Shown here: piece by piece, positions 18,240 to 27,215 of the stretch | Position numbering within the stretch: the first letter of the stretch is position 1 | How the letters are laid out: each line of letters opens with the position of its first letter | From: Paraplanobispora siamensis | GTDB taxonomy: Bacteria > Actinomycetota > Actinomycetes > Streptosporangiales > Streptosporangiaceae | NCBI RefSeq assembly: GCF_016863175.1 | Contig: NZ_BOOJ01000068.1 | Span: 30,204-94,203, forward strand | Direction: 5' to 3' | Length of the DNA stretch: 64,000 bases | Program-made: the position numbers and the translations under genes | Notes under the pieces: model-generated | What the model was told of the DNA's origin: nothing | Seen by the model: the letters and a program-made list of their open reading frames with translations, nothing else | Database searches by the model: none

Positions 18240-20324
18240 GTGGCGAACCCGTCGCCGCGCCGAATGCTCCCGCTGCTCACGAGCCCGCACAAGGGTGGCC
18301 GCAGCGCTCTGACCTGCGAATTCCGCTGCGGCAACGCCTGCGCGCACGAGGTCGCGAACGCCAGCGAGAACGCCTACTTCGGTGACGTGGTCACCTCGGT
18401 CCTCTCCCGCCGCGGCATGCTCCGCGCGGGTGCGCTCGGCGCGCTGGCCGCCGGGGTCGGCGCGGCCGGCCTGGCCGGGGCCGCGCCCGCGGCGGCCGAG
18501 CCCAAGCCGGAGGCCGGCGCCTTCGGGCACGGTGGCGACCGGGGCCGGGGCGGTCTGCGTTTCGCCGCGGTCGCGCCCAACCGGGAGGACCGCCTTGTCG
18601 TCCCCGAGGGCTACCAGTCGGCCCCCGTCGTGCGCTGGGGCGACCCCGTCCTGCCCGACGCCCCGGCGTTCGACTTCGAGAACCAGACGGCCGAGGCCCA
18701 GGCCAAGCAGTTCGGCTACAACTGCGACTTCGTGACGTTCTTCCCGATGGGGAGCAACCGCGGGCTGCTGTGGGTCAACCACGAGTACTCCGACGAGGCG
18801 CTCATGTTCCGCGGCTACGCCGGTGGCAACGCCGCGACCGAGGAGCAGATCAAGATCGGTCTGGCCGCGCACGGCGGCTCGGTCGTCGAGATCGAGCGGG
18901 TGGGCGGCTCCGGGCAGTGGAGGCTGGTCACCAGGGGCCGGCGCCGCTACAACCGGCGCGTCACCGCGCAGACCCCGATGAGGTTCACCGGTCCGGCCGC
19001 GGGCGGCGACCTGCTGAAGACCGCCGCCGACCCGTCCGGCACCACCGTCCTCGGCATGCTGAACAACTGCGCCGGCGGCACCACCCCGTGGGGCACCGTG
19101 CTGAGCGGCGAGGAGAACTTCAACCAGTACTTCGTCCTGGGCAGCGGCGCCCCCGAGGCGGACAAGGCCGCGCTCAGGCGGTACGGCATCGACACCACCT
19201 CGACGACCCCGTCCGGGCGGCGCTTCGACCGGGTCGAGGAGCGCTTCGACCTGTCCAAGCACCCGCATGAGGCCAACCGCTTCGGCTGGATCGTGGAGAT
19301 CGACCCGTTCGACCCCGACTCCACCCCGATCAAGCGCACCGCCCTGGGCCGCCTGGCCCACGAGGGCGCCACCACCACCCTGGCCAAGGACGGCCGGGTC
19401 GTGGCCTACATGGGCGACGACTCCCGCTTCGAGTACGTCTACAAGTTCGTCTCCAAGAAGCGCTACATCCCCGGCTACGACCGCCACAACCGCACCCTGC
19501 TGGACGAGGGCACGCTGTACGTGGCCAAGTTCACCGGCGACAGCCCCGCCGCCGAGATCGACGGCTCGGGCAAGCTCCCCTCCGACGGGCAGTTCGACGG
19601 CTCCGGCCAGTGGATCCCGCTGGTCACCGGGAACGTCTCACACGTGCCCGGCATGACGGCCGCCGAGGTCCTCGTCTTCACCCGCCTGGCCGCCGACAAG
19701 GTCGGCGCGACCAAGATGGACCGTCCCGAGGACATCGAGCGCAACCCCGTCACCGGCGGCGTCTACCTGGCGCTGACCAACAACTCCAACCGGACCGCCG
19801 CCCAGGTGGACGAGGCCAACCCGCGCCCGTCCAACCGGCACGGCCACGTCCTGGAGATCGTCGAGCGGCGCAACGACGCGGGGGCGACCACCTTCGCCTG
19901 GTGGCTGCCGCTGGTCTGCGGCGACCCGAACGACCCCGCCACCTACTTCGCCGGGTTCGACAAGACCAAGGTCTCGCCGATCTCCTGCCCGGACAACGTC
20001 GCCTTCGACCGCGACGGCAACCTGTGGATCTCCACCGACGGCAACGCGCTCGGCTCCAACGACGGCCTGTTCGTCATGCCGGTCACCGGCCGGGAGCGCG
20101 GCTACCTGCGGCAGTTCCTCACCGTGCCGATCGGCGCGGAGACCTGCGGCCCCATGATCACCCAGGACCAGCGCAGCGTCTTCGTCGCCGTGCAGCACCC
20201 GGGCGAGGTCAACGGGGCCTCGCCGGAGGCCCCCGCCAGCCACTGGCCCGACGGCGGCACCAGCCAGCCCCGCCCCTCGGTCGCGGTGGCCTGGCACACG
20301 CAGGGCAGGAAGATCGGTTCCTGA
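18240..20324 (+). CDS. PhoX-family phosphatase (DUF839), Tat-exported
   Basis: PhoX enzymes are calcium/iron-dependent alkaline phosphatases that release phosphate outside the cell. The N-terminus has the family block SPHKGGRSALTCEFRCGNACAHE, and a twin-arginine signal follows (SRRGML, Arg57-Arg58, then a hydrophobic run ending AAPAAAEP), so the folded protein is exported by Tat after an unusually long leader of about 85 residues. Typical PhoX pieces are WVNHEYSDE, GTVLSGEENFNQYF, RFGWIVEIDPFDP, GDDSRFEYVYKF, RPEDIERNP and CPDNVAFDRDGNLWISTDG. GTG 18240 has GGAGG at 18230-18234. PHO boxes lie upstream. Confidence 0.93.
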   Translation: MANPSPRRMLPLLTSPHKGGRSALTCEFRCGNACAHEVANASENAYFGDVVTSVLSRRGMLRAGALGALAAGVGAAGLAGAAPAAAEPKPEAGAFGHGGDRGRGGLRFAAVAPNREDRLVVPEGYQSAPVVRWGDPVLPDAPAFDFENQTAEAQAKQFGYNCDFVTFFPMGSNRGLLWVNHEYSDEALMFRGYAGGNAATEEQIKIGLAAHGGSVVEIERVGGSGQWRLVTRGRRRYNRRVTAQTPMRFTGPAAGGDLLKTAADPSGTTVLGMLNNCAGGTTPWGTVLSGEENFNQYFVLGSGAPEADKAALRRYGIDTTSTTPSGRRFDRVEERFDLSKHPHEANRFGWIVEIDPFDPDSTPIKRTALGRLAHEGATTTLAKDGRVVAYMGDDSRFEYVYKFVSKKRYIPGYDRHNRTLLDEGTLYVAKFTGDSPAAEIDGSGKLPSDGQFDGSGQWIPLVTGNVSHVPGMTAAEVLVFTRLAADKVGATKMDRPEDIERNPVTGGVYLALTNNSNRTAAQVDEANPRPSNRHGHVLEIVERRNDAGATTFAWWLPLVCGDPNDPATYFAGFDKTKVSPISCPDNVAFDRDGNLWISTDGNALGSNDGLFVMPVTGRERGYLRQFLTVPIGAETCGPMITQDQRSVFVAVQHPGEVNGASPEAPASHWPDGGTSQPRPSVAVAWHTQGRKIGS

Positions 20325-20404
20325 TCCCGGTACGGCCCGCGTCCCGCCGGACCATGGCGCGGACTCCCCAGGACGCGGGCCGTGCTCCCGTCTCCTCCCC
20401 CTTC

Positions 20405-20447
20405 GCGAACGCCCCGCCCTACGCAGCGGGTACGGCGGGGCGTTCGC
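20405..20447. terminator. Bidirectional terminator overlapping the 3' end of the MFS gene
   Basis: A perfect 14-bp stem (GCGAACGCCCCGCC with GGCGGGGCGTTCGC) has a 15-base loop. It serves the PhoX gene on the plus strand, and its right arm and loop contain the last codons and stop of the MFS gene on the minus strand. Confidence 0.75.
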
Positions 20448-21909
20448 CCTTGCCGCGGGGGCGGGCCAGGGCGGCCAGGACGGCGCCGGCCAGGGCGACG
20501 GCGAACAGCACGCCGTACGTCCTGCGGAACCCTTCCATGAGCTGCTCCACGGCGACCGGGGAGATGCGCGAGAGCGTGCCCGCGTAGACCTGTGATCGCA
20601 GCTCGGGGCTGAGCGTGCTGGTCAGCACGCTCAGGGTCAGGGCGACGCTGAGCACGATGCCGACGTTCATCACCATGAGCCTGAAGCCGTTCACCACGCC
20701 GAGGCTCCCGGCGGGCAGCGCCTTCATCACCTGGGTGGTGTTGCCGGTCAGGAACGTGCCGCTGCCGCAGCCGCACAGGAACAGGCCGATCCCGACGACC
20801 CAGTACGGCGTCGCCGGGGCGGTGTTCAGCATCAGCACCGCCAGCCCGGCCGTGCTCAGCAGCGCGCCGCCCACGGACAGGACGTAGGGGGAGATCCGGC
20901 GGCCGACGGCGCCCGCGACGGGGGAGGCCAGCGCCATGCCCACCGGGACCGGAAGCACGCCCAGCGCGGCGGTGACGGCGTCGACGCCCCTGGCGGCCTG
21001 GAAGTACAGGGCGGCCAGGAGGATCAGCGACGCGCGGGCCAGCGCGTTGCAGAACGAGGCCAGGTTGGCGAAGGCCAGCATGCGATCGCCGAACAGGCGC
21101 ACGTCGAGCACCGGGTTCGAGGCGCGGCGCTCCACGACGATCAGCAGCGGGATCAGGACCAGCGCGACCGCCGCCCCCACGATCACCACCGGGCTGCCCG
21201 GCCCCCGCGAGCCCGCCTCGGAGAGAGCGATGAGCGCGGCCGACAGGGCGGCGAAGACGATCAGGTTCCCCAGGGCGTCCACCGGCTCGCGGGGGCCGCC
21301 GCGCTCGACCTTCCGCAGGGTGAACGCCCCCCAGACGAGAGCGATCAGACCGGCGGGCACGTTCACCCAGAAGATCCACTGCCACCCGGCCGCCTCGGCG
21401 ACCAGCCCGCCCAGCGTGGGGCCCGCGAGCTGGGCGACCGAGAGGGTGCCGATGTAGACGCCCATGCCCTGGCTGAGCCGGTCGGGCGGGAAGGCGTCGG
21501 TGATGATCACGGTCCCGTTGGCGAGGATCATCGCCGCGCCGATCGCCTGCACCGCGCGCATCGCGATCAGGAACCAGACGTTCGGCGACAGGCCGGCCAG
21601 GAGCGAGGCGAGGGTGAACAGGGCGAAGCCGGCGAGGTACACCTCCCGGCGGCCCAGCAGGTCGGCCACCCGGCCGAAGAACACCAGGGTGGCCGTGTTG
21701 ACCAGGAGGAAGGCGAGCAGGATCCACCCGGAGGCGAAGGCGTCCGCCCTGAAGTGCCTGACCACCTCAGGCAGGGCCACGTTGAGCGTGCTCCCGGAGA
21801 CGCCGATCAGCACCAGGCCGAGGCTGGTGACCGAGCAGACCCGCCACGCGTAGCGCAGCTTGGAGGCGTACTCCGGGGAGCCGGGGAGGTCCTGGGGGAT
21901 CGCGACCAT
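20419..21909 (-). CDS. MFS transporter, DHA2 (14-TM) type
   Basis: This 496-residue membrane protein is probably a drug/proton antiporter. The start of helix 1 has TSLGLVLIGVSGSTLNVALPEVVRHF, the DHA2 hallmark, and the first loop has FGRVADLLGRREVYLAG (motif A). RAVQAIGAAMILANGTVIITDAFPPDRLSQGMGVYIG (motifs B/C region) follows, and then AQLAGPTLGGLVAEAAGWQWIFWVNVPAGLIAL. The pattern of hydrophobic segments fits 14 helices. ATG 21909 is used; the frame is open upstream but that part does not look like membrane protein. The substrate is unknown. Confidence 0.9.
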   Translation of the reverse strand: MVAIPQDLPGSPEYASKLRYAWRVCSVTSLGLVLIGVSGSTLNVALPEVVRHFRADAFASGWILLAFLLVNTATLVFFGRVADLLGRREVYLAGFALFTLASLLAGLSPNVWFLIAMRAVQAIGAAMILANGTVIITDAFPPDRLSQGMGVYIGTLSVAQLAGPTLGGLVAEAAGWQWIFWVNVPAGLIALVWGAFTLRKVERGGPREPVDALGNLIVFAALSAALIALSEAGSRGPGSPVVIVGAAVALVLIPLLIVVERRASNPVLDVRLFGDRMLAFANLASFCNALARASLILLAALYFQAARGVDAVTAALGVLPVPVGMALASPVAGAVGRRISPYVLSVGGALLSTAGLAVLMLNTAPATPYWVVGIGLFLCGCGSGTFLTGNTTQVMKALPAGSLGVVNGFRLMVMNVGIVLSVALTLSVLTSTLSPELRSQVYAGTLSRISPVAVEQLMEGFRRTYGVLFAVALAGAVLAALARPRGKGERPAVPAA

Positions 21910-21968
21910 GACTCCCAGTGTGACGTACGGCGTACGCCCGTTTTGTCCCGGGTGTCGCCGGGTGGCGG

Positions 21969-22637
21969 TCACCTGGCGCGCTTGCGCAGCCCCTCCAGGT
22001 CGTGGACGACCACGCGGCGGCGGCCGGTCTCGATCAGGCCCCGGTCCCTGAGGGAACGCAGGGCCTTGCTGACCGCCTCGCGCGAGGCCCCGGTCCACCC
22101 GGCCAGCTCGTCCTGGGAGAGCGGCAGCTCCACCCGGATCCCGCCGTTGGCGGGCCTGCCGTACCGCTCGGCCAGTTCCACCAGCCGGGTCGCCACCCGG
22201 CCGGTGGTGTCGAACGCGCCGTACTCGATCCGCTTGCGGTCGGCGTCGCGGACCCGGCCGGTCACCATCTGCAGCAGCAGCACCGCCACCCGGCCGTGCT
22301 CCTGCAGGAACGCGGTGAAGTCGCGCAGGACCACGCCCTCCACCGGCTCCAGCGCGGTGACCGTGGCCGAGCGCGGCAGGCCGTCGATGACCGAGAACTC
22401 GCCGAGCAGCGCGCCGGGCCCGCGCACGGCGAGGACCACCTCGGTGCCGTTCGCCGTGTGCGAGGACGCCTTGACCCGGCCGGAGGTCAGCACGAGCACC
22501 CAGTCGGACACGTCGCCCTCGGTCATCAGGGTCGCCCCCCGATCCCAGCGACGCATCCGCCCCGCGGCGCGCAGCGCGGCGGCCTCGTCGGGGGTGAGTA
22601 GAGCGAGGAACTCGCCCGGCTCGGATGAAGGGCTCAC
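21969..22637 (-). CDS. Crp/Fnr-family cyclic-nucleotide-responsive regulator
   Basis: The N-terminal cyclic-nucleotide-binding domain has the phosphate-binding cassette LGEFSVIDGLPRSATVTA, which keeps the Glu and the Arg-Ser-Ala of true cAMP binders. A long dimer helix and a C-terminal winged helix follow (LPLSQDELAGWTGASREAVSKALRSLRDRG). No cysteines for an Fe-S cluster are present, so it is not Fnr-like. The GTG start at 22637 has AGGAGG a few bases upstream. The next gene upstream on the same strand encodes a class III cyclase, a probable source of its ligand. Confidence 0.93.
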   Translation of the reverse strand: MSPSSEPGEFLALLTPDEAAALRAAGRMRRWDRGATLMTEGDVSDWVLVLTSGRVKASSHTANGTEVVLAVRGPGALLGEFSVIDGLPRSATVTALEPVEGVVLRDFTAFLQEHGRVAVLLLQMVTGRVRDADRKRIEYGAFDTTGRVATRLVELAERYGRPANGGIRVELPLSQDELAGWTGASREAVSKALRSLRDRGLIETGRRRVVVHDLEGLRKRAR

Positions 22638-22774
22638 GGGAACCTCCTGGCGGTGCGGCGCCGTGCGGTTGCCCTGTCGATTATGTCGGTCCCGCCCCCG
22701 GGTGAAAAACGCATTCCCCCGTTCGGATTAGCCGATCCGTATTTACCGTACAAATGGCCATGAATTACCCGGCC

Positions 22775-24844
22775 TCACATCAGCGCGGAGAGCACGTAGG
22801 CGCGCACGGGGTTCTCCTTGCCCTTCAGGCTCAGGTCGCCCAGTGAGCGGGCCTGGGCCCGGGGGCCGATCAGGTCGAGGGTGCTCTGGCCGATCACGAC
22901 GGTGCCGGGCTCGGCGACGCCCTCCAGCCGGGCGGCCACGTTCACGCAGTCGCCCATCGCGTTGAATCCGCGCAGCTGGGGGCTGCCGATGTTGCCGACC
23001 AGGGCGGGGCCGGTGTTGATCCCGATCCTGAAACGCGGATAGCCGGGGCTCGTGGCGACGATCTTCTCGGCGGCCTCCTGCATGGCCAGGGCCGCGCGGG
23101 CCGCGGCCGCGGCGTGGTCGGCCTGGCGTGCCGGGGCGTTGAACAGCGCCAGCAGCGCGTCGCCGACGAACTGCACGATCGTGCCGCCGTTGCCGAGGAT
23201 GATCGGCACGGCCGCCGAGTGGTAGCGGTTCAGCATCTCCACGATCTCCGCGGGGGCCACCCGCTCGGAGAAGCTCGTGAACCCCTTCAGGTCGGCGAAC
23301 AGCGCGGTGAGCTCGACCAGCTCGCCGCCGAGCTCGGCCGTCCTGGGGTCGGCCAGCAGGGACTTGGCCACATCGGGGGACATGTACTGGCGGAACAGGG
23401 TCTCCAGCTCCTGGTAGAGCCGGGCGTTCTCCAGGGCGATGGACATCTGGCCGGCCAGGGTGGCCGCGAGGGCGTCGTCTTGGGGGGTCCGGCCGACGGG
23501 GACCCGCAGGGCCCCGGCGAGCCGTCCCTTGACGGTCAGCGGATGCACGACCGCGTCGTCGAGCCGGACCGGCTCGCTCGCGGGGAAGTCGTCCTGGCGG
23601 TACTCGGCCGAGCCCATGGAGACCACCCCGTCGGAGACCAGCGCGATGCGCACGTCCCCGTACGCCTGCCGCGCCCGTTCCAGGGACTGCACGAGCAGCT
23701 CGTTCTCGGGCAGCCCGACCCGGGCCCGGTTGCCCAGCTCCACCAGCGCGCCCAGCCGTTCCGACAACTCCCGCTCGTTGGCCAGGGCCTCGCCCGCCCG
23801 GTCGAGCACGGCGGCCTGCGCCTCGGTGAGCCCGAACTTGCCCGCCAGCCGGGTCGCGACCGGGACCCGGCTGTCCGCGCTGCGCCGCAGGTGGCCGACG
23901 AGCTCCTCCAGGGCCCGCTCGTAGTCCGCCCGGATCCGCCGGACGGTCGCGGCCAGGGCGATCGAGTCGAACAGCCCGGCGGTGGAGCCCTCCCGGCGCG
24001 ACTGGATGTGGGCGCCGTAGGCGACGAACACGAAGGCGAAGGTGAGCAGCAGGTGCCACAGCCACCACGACAGGTGCCAGTTGAGGTGGTACATCCCGGC
24101 GAGCATCGCCTCGGCGAGCAGGGCGTAGGCGGTGATCATGCTGATCAGCATCGCGGCCGGGCGCCTGCGGTGGAGCCGGAACAGCATCGCCGCGGCGACG
24201 CCGTACAGGACCAGCCCGATCAGTTCGACCCCGCCGAGACCGGCGCCCAGCTTCGGCGGCCGGCTGGACAGCGGGGTGAGGTCGGGGACCAGTGAGAGCA
24301 CTCCCCACAGGACGAGCAGCAGCACCAGCCCGCCTCGGAGCCAGGCCTGTGAGCGCAGGACGGCGGAGGCGGTGCGCTCGTTCAGCGGCAGCGCCGAGGC
24401 GAAGGCGAACCCCGAGGCGATGAGCAGGCCGACGGGCTGGGAGAGCTCGAACCCGTAGTTGGGCTCGGGAAGGATGATCGTCGGTGTGGTCAGCCCGTGC
24501 ATCAGGAAGAAACCGGCGCTGCTCAGGAAGACCAGGGAGACGAGCAGCAGCCGGGCGTCCGACCGCCGGGCCGAGGCCTGACTGATCATGGCGCCCAGGA
24601 CCACGTTGATCCCCGCTACAAGGATGATCAGCCAGAAGTGGCTGGGATTGTGATGCCATTCGATGTTGATGCCCGGGTTGGCCAGCAGCAGCCACAGGCC
24701 CAGCACGGGCAGGGCCAGGTGGATCGTCCAGACCACCGCGCGGACCGGCTGCGTGGCCGGGGGAAGGTATGGCTCTCGCCCGGCGCCGCCCATGTCCGCG
24801 GTGGCCGTCGGGTCGTTCGTCGGCACAGTGGCCTCCGTATTCAT
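22775..24844 (-). CDS. Membrane class III adenylate/guanylate cyclase
   Basis: This 689-residue protein starts with about seven hydrophobic helices (residues 30-275), followed by a helical linker and a GAF-like region (about 300-490), and then the cyclase domain. Both metal-binding aspartates are present (Asp518 in FADLKGFT, Asp562 in QFVGDALL, 44 apart as in active enzymes), as are the transition-state Asn and Arg in GDCVNVAARLE. It should make cAMP (or cGMP) on the inner membrane face in response to a membrane or GAF signal. ATG 24844 is preferred; the frame extends to 25033 with a non-membrane sequence. Only a weak ribosome site is visible. Confidence 0.9.
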   Translation of the reverse strand: MNTEATVPTNDPTATADMGGAGREPYLPPATQPVRAVVWTIHLALPVLGLWLLLANPGINIEWHHNPSHFWLIILVAGINVVLGAMISQASARRSDARLLLVSLVFLSSAGFFLMHGLTTPTIILPEPNYGFELSQPVGLLIASGFAFASALPLNERTASAVLRSQAWLRGGLVLLLVLWGVLSLVPDLTPLSSRPPKLGAGLGGVELIGLVLYGVAAAMLFRLHRRRPAAMLISMITAYALLAEAMLAGMYHLNWHLSWWLWHLLLTFAFVFVAYGAHIQSRREGSTAGLFDSIALAATVRRIRADYERALEELVGHLRRSADSRVPVATRLAGKFGLTEAQAAVLDRAGEALANERELSERLGALVELGNRARVGLPENELLVQSLERARQAYGDVRIALVSDGVVSMGSAEYRQDDFPASEPVRLDDAVVHPLTVKGRLAGALRVPVGRTPQDDALAATLAGQMSIALENARLYQELETLFRQYMSPDVAKSLLADPRTAELGGELVELTALFADLKGFTSFSERVAPAEIVEMLNRYHSAAVPIILGNGGTIVQFVGDALLALFNAPARQADHAAAAARAALAMQEAAEKIVATSPGYPRFRIGINTGPALVGNIGSPQLRGFNAMGDCVNVAARLEGVAEPGTVVIGQSTLDLIGPRAQARSLGDLSLKGKENPVRAYVLSALM

Positions 24845-25065
24845 CAGGGGTTCTCGACCCCCTGTAGCGTCCGCCCCCGTCCATCGGACAGGGCTCCCCC
24901 GAACGGTTCGATTATTCCGGTACGCCGCGGATGCCGCCAACGAGGTTTCGGTTGGCTTGATCACAATCGGGACACCACGGCGATCCCGCCCGTCACCCCT
25001 TTCACGATTGATCGTTACTGAAGCCGCTATCACTTCCGAATCTCCACTAGAAGAAAGAACCGACC

Positions 25066-25794
25066 ATGGGATTACGTGTCATGGCAACCAGCAAGAATCT
25101 TGTGCTCATGGCGGTGGGCGTCGTCGTGGGCGGCACGCTCATGGTGGGTGGCGCGGCCATCGCGAACGCCGGGCCCGGGAGCACCGTCTATGCGTGCGTT
25201 CTGAAGCAGACCGGCGCGGTCCGGATCGTCACGGCGACGACGACCTGCCGCAAGGGCGAGAACAAGATCGCCTGGAACCGGCAGGGCCCGGTCGGCCCGG
25301 AGGGCGCGCCGGGTGCGGCCGGAGCGCAGGGTCCCCAGGGTCCCCAGGGTCCGACCGGCGCGCAGGGACCCCAGGGTGTGAAGGGCGAGACCGGTCCGCG
25401 CGGACCCCAGGGCGAGCGGGGCCTGAAGGGCGACAAGGGCGACAAGGGCGACAAGGGGGAGACCGGAGAGCGGGGGCCTCAGGGCCCGAAGGGTGACAAG
25501 GGCGAACGCGGGCTCCCCGGCGCCGGCGGCTTCAAGCTGAAGTACGTCGCGGGGCCCGTCAATTCGGCCAACGTCAACGGCGGTTCCGCCGGCTCCGCGG
25601 CGGAGTGTCCCAGTGACTACATCGCCGTGTCCGGCGGGTACAAGGGGGCCTTCGACGACAAGAGCCCGGTGACGGTGGAGAGGAACGGCCCCAACGGCGA
25701 CTCGTGGGACGTGGTCATCGTCAACCACAGTTCGACGGCGGCGGCGACCGTCCAGGCGTACGCCTTCTGCGCTCCGGAGGACGCGATCGGGTGA
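25066..25794 (+). CDS. Secreted collagen-like protein, first of two
   Basis: A signal peptide (residues 10-36, cleavage near IANAGPG) is followed by a small Cys-containing domain ([33 protein letters not shown]) seen in many actinobacterial collagen-like proteins. Residues about 75-155 are Gly-X-Y triplets rich in PQG, KGD and RGP. The C-terminal 80 residues form a globular domain ([16 protein letters not shown]...[12 protein letters not shown]) with two Cys. The triplets should form a triple helix at the cell surface or outside; its role is unknown. A second start, ATG 25081, is possible. Confidence 0.85.
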   Translation: MGLRVMATSKNLVLMAVGVVVGGTLMVGGAAIANAGPGSTVYACVLKQTGAVRIVTATTTCRKGENKIAWNRQGPVGPEGAPGAAGAQGPQGPQGPTGAQGPQGVKGETGPRGPQGERGLKGDKGDKGDKGETGERGPQGPKGDKGERGLPGAGGFKLKYVAGPVNSANVNGGSAGSAAECPSDYIAVSGGYKGAFDDKSPVTVERNGPNGDSWDVVIVNHSSTAAATVQAYAFCAPEDAIG

Positions 25795-25849
25795 GCCGGT
25801 TCGGCACCTCGCAGGGCGACGGGGTGCGGATCTGCGGATCCGTGGATCG

Positions 25850-25881
25850 ACAGGGTGCGGCCCGGGTGGGCCGCACCCTGT
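25850..25881 (+). terminator. Strong intrinsic terminator after the first collagen-like gene
   Basis: A perfect 14-bp stem (ACAGGGTGCGGCCC with GGGCCGCACCCTGT) has a 4-base loop and is followed by TTTT. It is 55 bases after the stop, and separates the two collagen-like genes transcriptionally. Confidence 0.85.
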
Positions 25882-26024
25882 TTTCCGATCTTGAGTGACC
25901 CGGTGTTCACGGCTTCGCGTCCAAAGCGTGATGTTCTCCGTGACAACTCTTGGAACGGTTGAAACGTGAAACATCCGACCCTCAGATCACACCAGTCCCC
26001 CTGGTGTCGCAGAAAGGAAGCCCC

Positions 26025-27032
26025 GTGGCTTTCAACGTCCCGGGCGTGCGCACGATCAGTGTCGTGGCCGTCGGAGTGCTGGCCGGAACCATGCTCTCGG
26101 TGGGCGGCAGCGCCGTCGCCGCGACCGCCGGCGAGGAGGTGCACGCCTGCGTCCACAAGAAGACGCGCTACACCCGGATCGTCAACCCGACGGCCAAGTG
26201 CCGCACGACGGAGATCCGGGTGACGTGGGGTTCCCAGGGGCAGCAGGGCGTGGCCACCGCCGGCCCGCAGGGCGAGCAGGGCCCCCAGGGCAAGCAGGGC
26301 CCGGCCGGTCCCGCCGGTCCCCAGGGGCCGCAGGGCTTCCGCGGCCCGCAGGGCAAGCAGGGCCTGCAGGGCCCGAAGGGCGACACCGGTCCGCAGGGCC
26401 CCAAGGGTGAGACGGGCGCCCCGGGCAAGGACGGCGAGACCGGCCCGCGCGGCCCGCAGGGTGAGCAGGGCCCTCAGGGTCCGCAGGGCAAGCCCGGTGA
26501 GAACGGCGCTCCGGGTAAGGACGGCAAGGACGGGGCGCAGGGTCCCAAGGGCGACACCGGCCCGCAGGGCAAGCAGGGACTGCAGGGCCCGAAGGGCGAC
26601 ACCGGTCCGCAGGGCCCGCAGGGCAAGCCCGGTGACGACGGTCGCGACGGCCGTAACGGTGAGGACGGCGAGAGCGCCTACGACACCTGGCGCAGCCTGC
26701 CGGGCAACCGGTACAAGAGCAAGGAAGAGTTCATCGCGTCACTGAAGGGCCCCAAGGGCGACAAGGGTGACAAGGGCGACCCGGGCTCGGGCGGCGGCTC
26801 CGCCACCACCACCGTCGTCAGCAAGTCGTTCAGCTTCGGCAACGGCCAGTCCGGGTCCGCCTCCGTGAGCTGCGGCTCGGGCAAGGTCGCCACCGGCGGC
26901 GGCTACAGCATCGACGGCAGCCAGTCCGCCCAGATCTTCGCGAGCATGCCCAGCGCCTCCAGCGGCACGCCGACCGGCTGGACCGTCTCCGGCAAGAACG
27001 CCTCCGGCACCATCTACGTGATCTGCCTGTGA
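26025..27032 (+). CDS. Secreted collagen-like protein, second of two
   Basis: This 335-residue protein has the same plan as its neighbour: signal peptide (ending AVAATA), the Cys domain ([27 protein letters not shown]), then a longer Gly-X-Y region (about residues 75-215, about 47 triplets). Next comes a short [26 protein letters not shown] module, often found next to collagen repeats in bacteria and phages, and a few more triplets. The C-terminal globular domain ([17 protein letters not shown]...IYVICL) is Cys-containing and differs from that of the first protein. GTG 26025 has AAAGGAAG at 26013-26020. The DNA repeats in units of 9 bases, which could allow recombination. Confidence 0.87.
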   Translation: MAFNVPGVRTISVVAVGVLAGTMLSVGGSAVAATAGEEVHACVHKKTRYTRIVNPTAKCRTTEIRVTWGSQGQQGVATAGPQGEQGPQGKQGPAGPAGPQGPQGFRGPQGKQGLQGPKGDTGPQGPKGETGAPGKDGETGPRGPQGEQGPQGPQGKPGENGAPGKDGKDGAQGPKGDTGPQGKQGLQGPKGDTGPQGPQGKPGDDGRDGRNGEDGESAYDTWRSLPGNRYKSKEEFIASLKGPKGDKGDKGDPGSGGGSATTTVVSKSFSFGNGQSGSASVSCGSGKVATGGGYSIDGSQSAQIFASMPSASSGTPTGWTVSGKNASGTIYVICL

Positions 27033-27077
27033 TCCTTTCCGGGGAGCGGATCTCGCAGGACGAGACCTCCTGAGATA

Positions 27078-27107
27078 GGGCCCTCCGGATGGCTGCCGGA
27101 GGGTCCC
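27078..27107 (+). terminator. Hairpin after the second collagen-like gene
   Basis: CCCTCCGG pairs with CCGGAGGG, extended by GGG/CCC across a one-base bulge. It is 46 bases after the stop. Confidence 0.5.
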
Positions 27108-27166
27108 ACCCGGGATGCAGGGCCCGCCGTCTGCTCGGACGCCTCGGCGGCAGGGCCCTCGCACGG

Positions 27167-27202
27167 CGAAGGGGTACGGCTCACGCGAGCCGTACCCCTT
27201 CG
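27167..27202 (-). terminator. Terminator hairpin after purL
   Basis: A perfect 16-bp stem (CGAAGGGGTACGGCTC with GAGCCGTACCCCTTCG) has a 4-base loop. It lies 13 bases beyond the purL stop on the minus strand. Confidence 0.75.
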
Positions 27203-27215
27203 TCCGTTGGAGCCG

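Noticed and set aside
25280..26800. Short repeats in the collagen genes that might suggest a CRISPR array or satellite
   Set aside because: The period is 9 bases and in frame with Gly-X-Y codons. There are no spacers of unique sequence.
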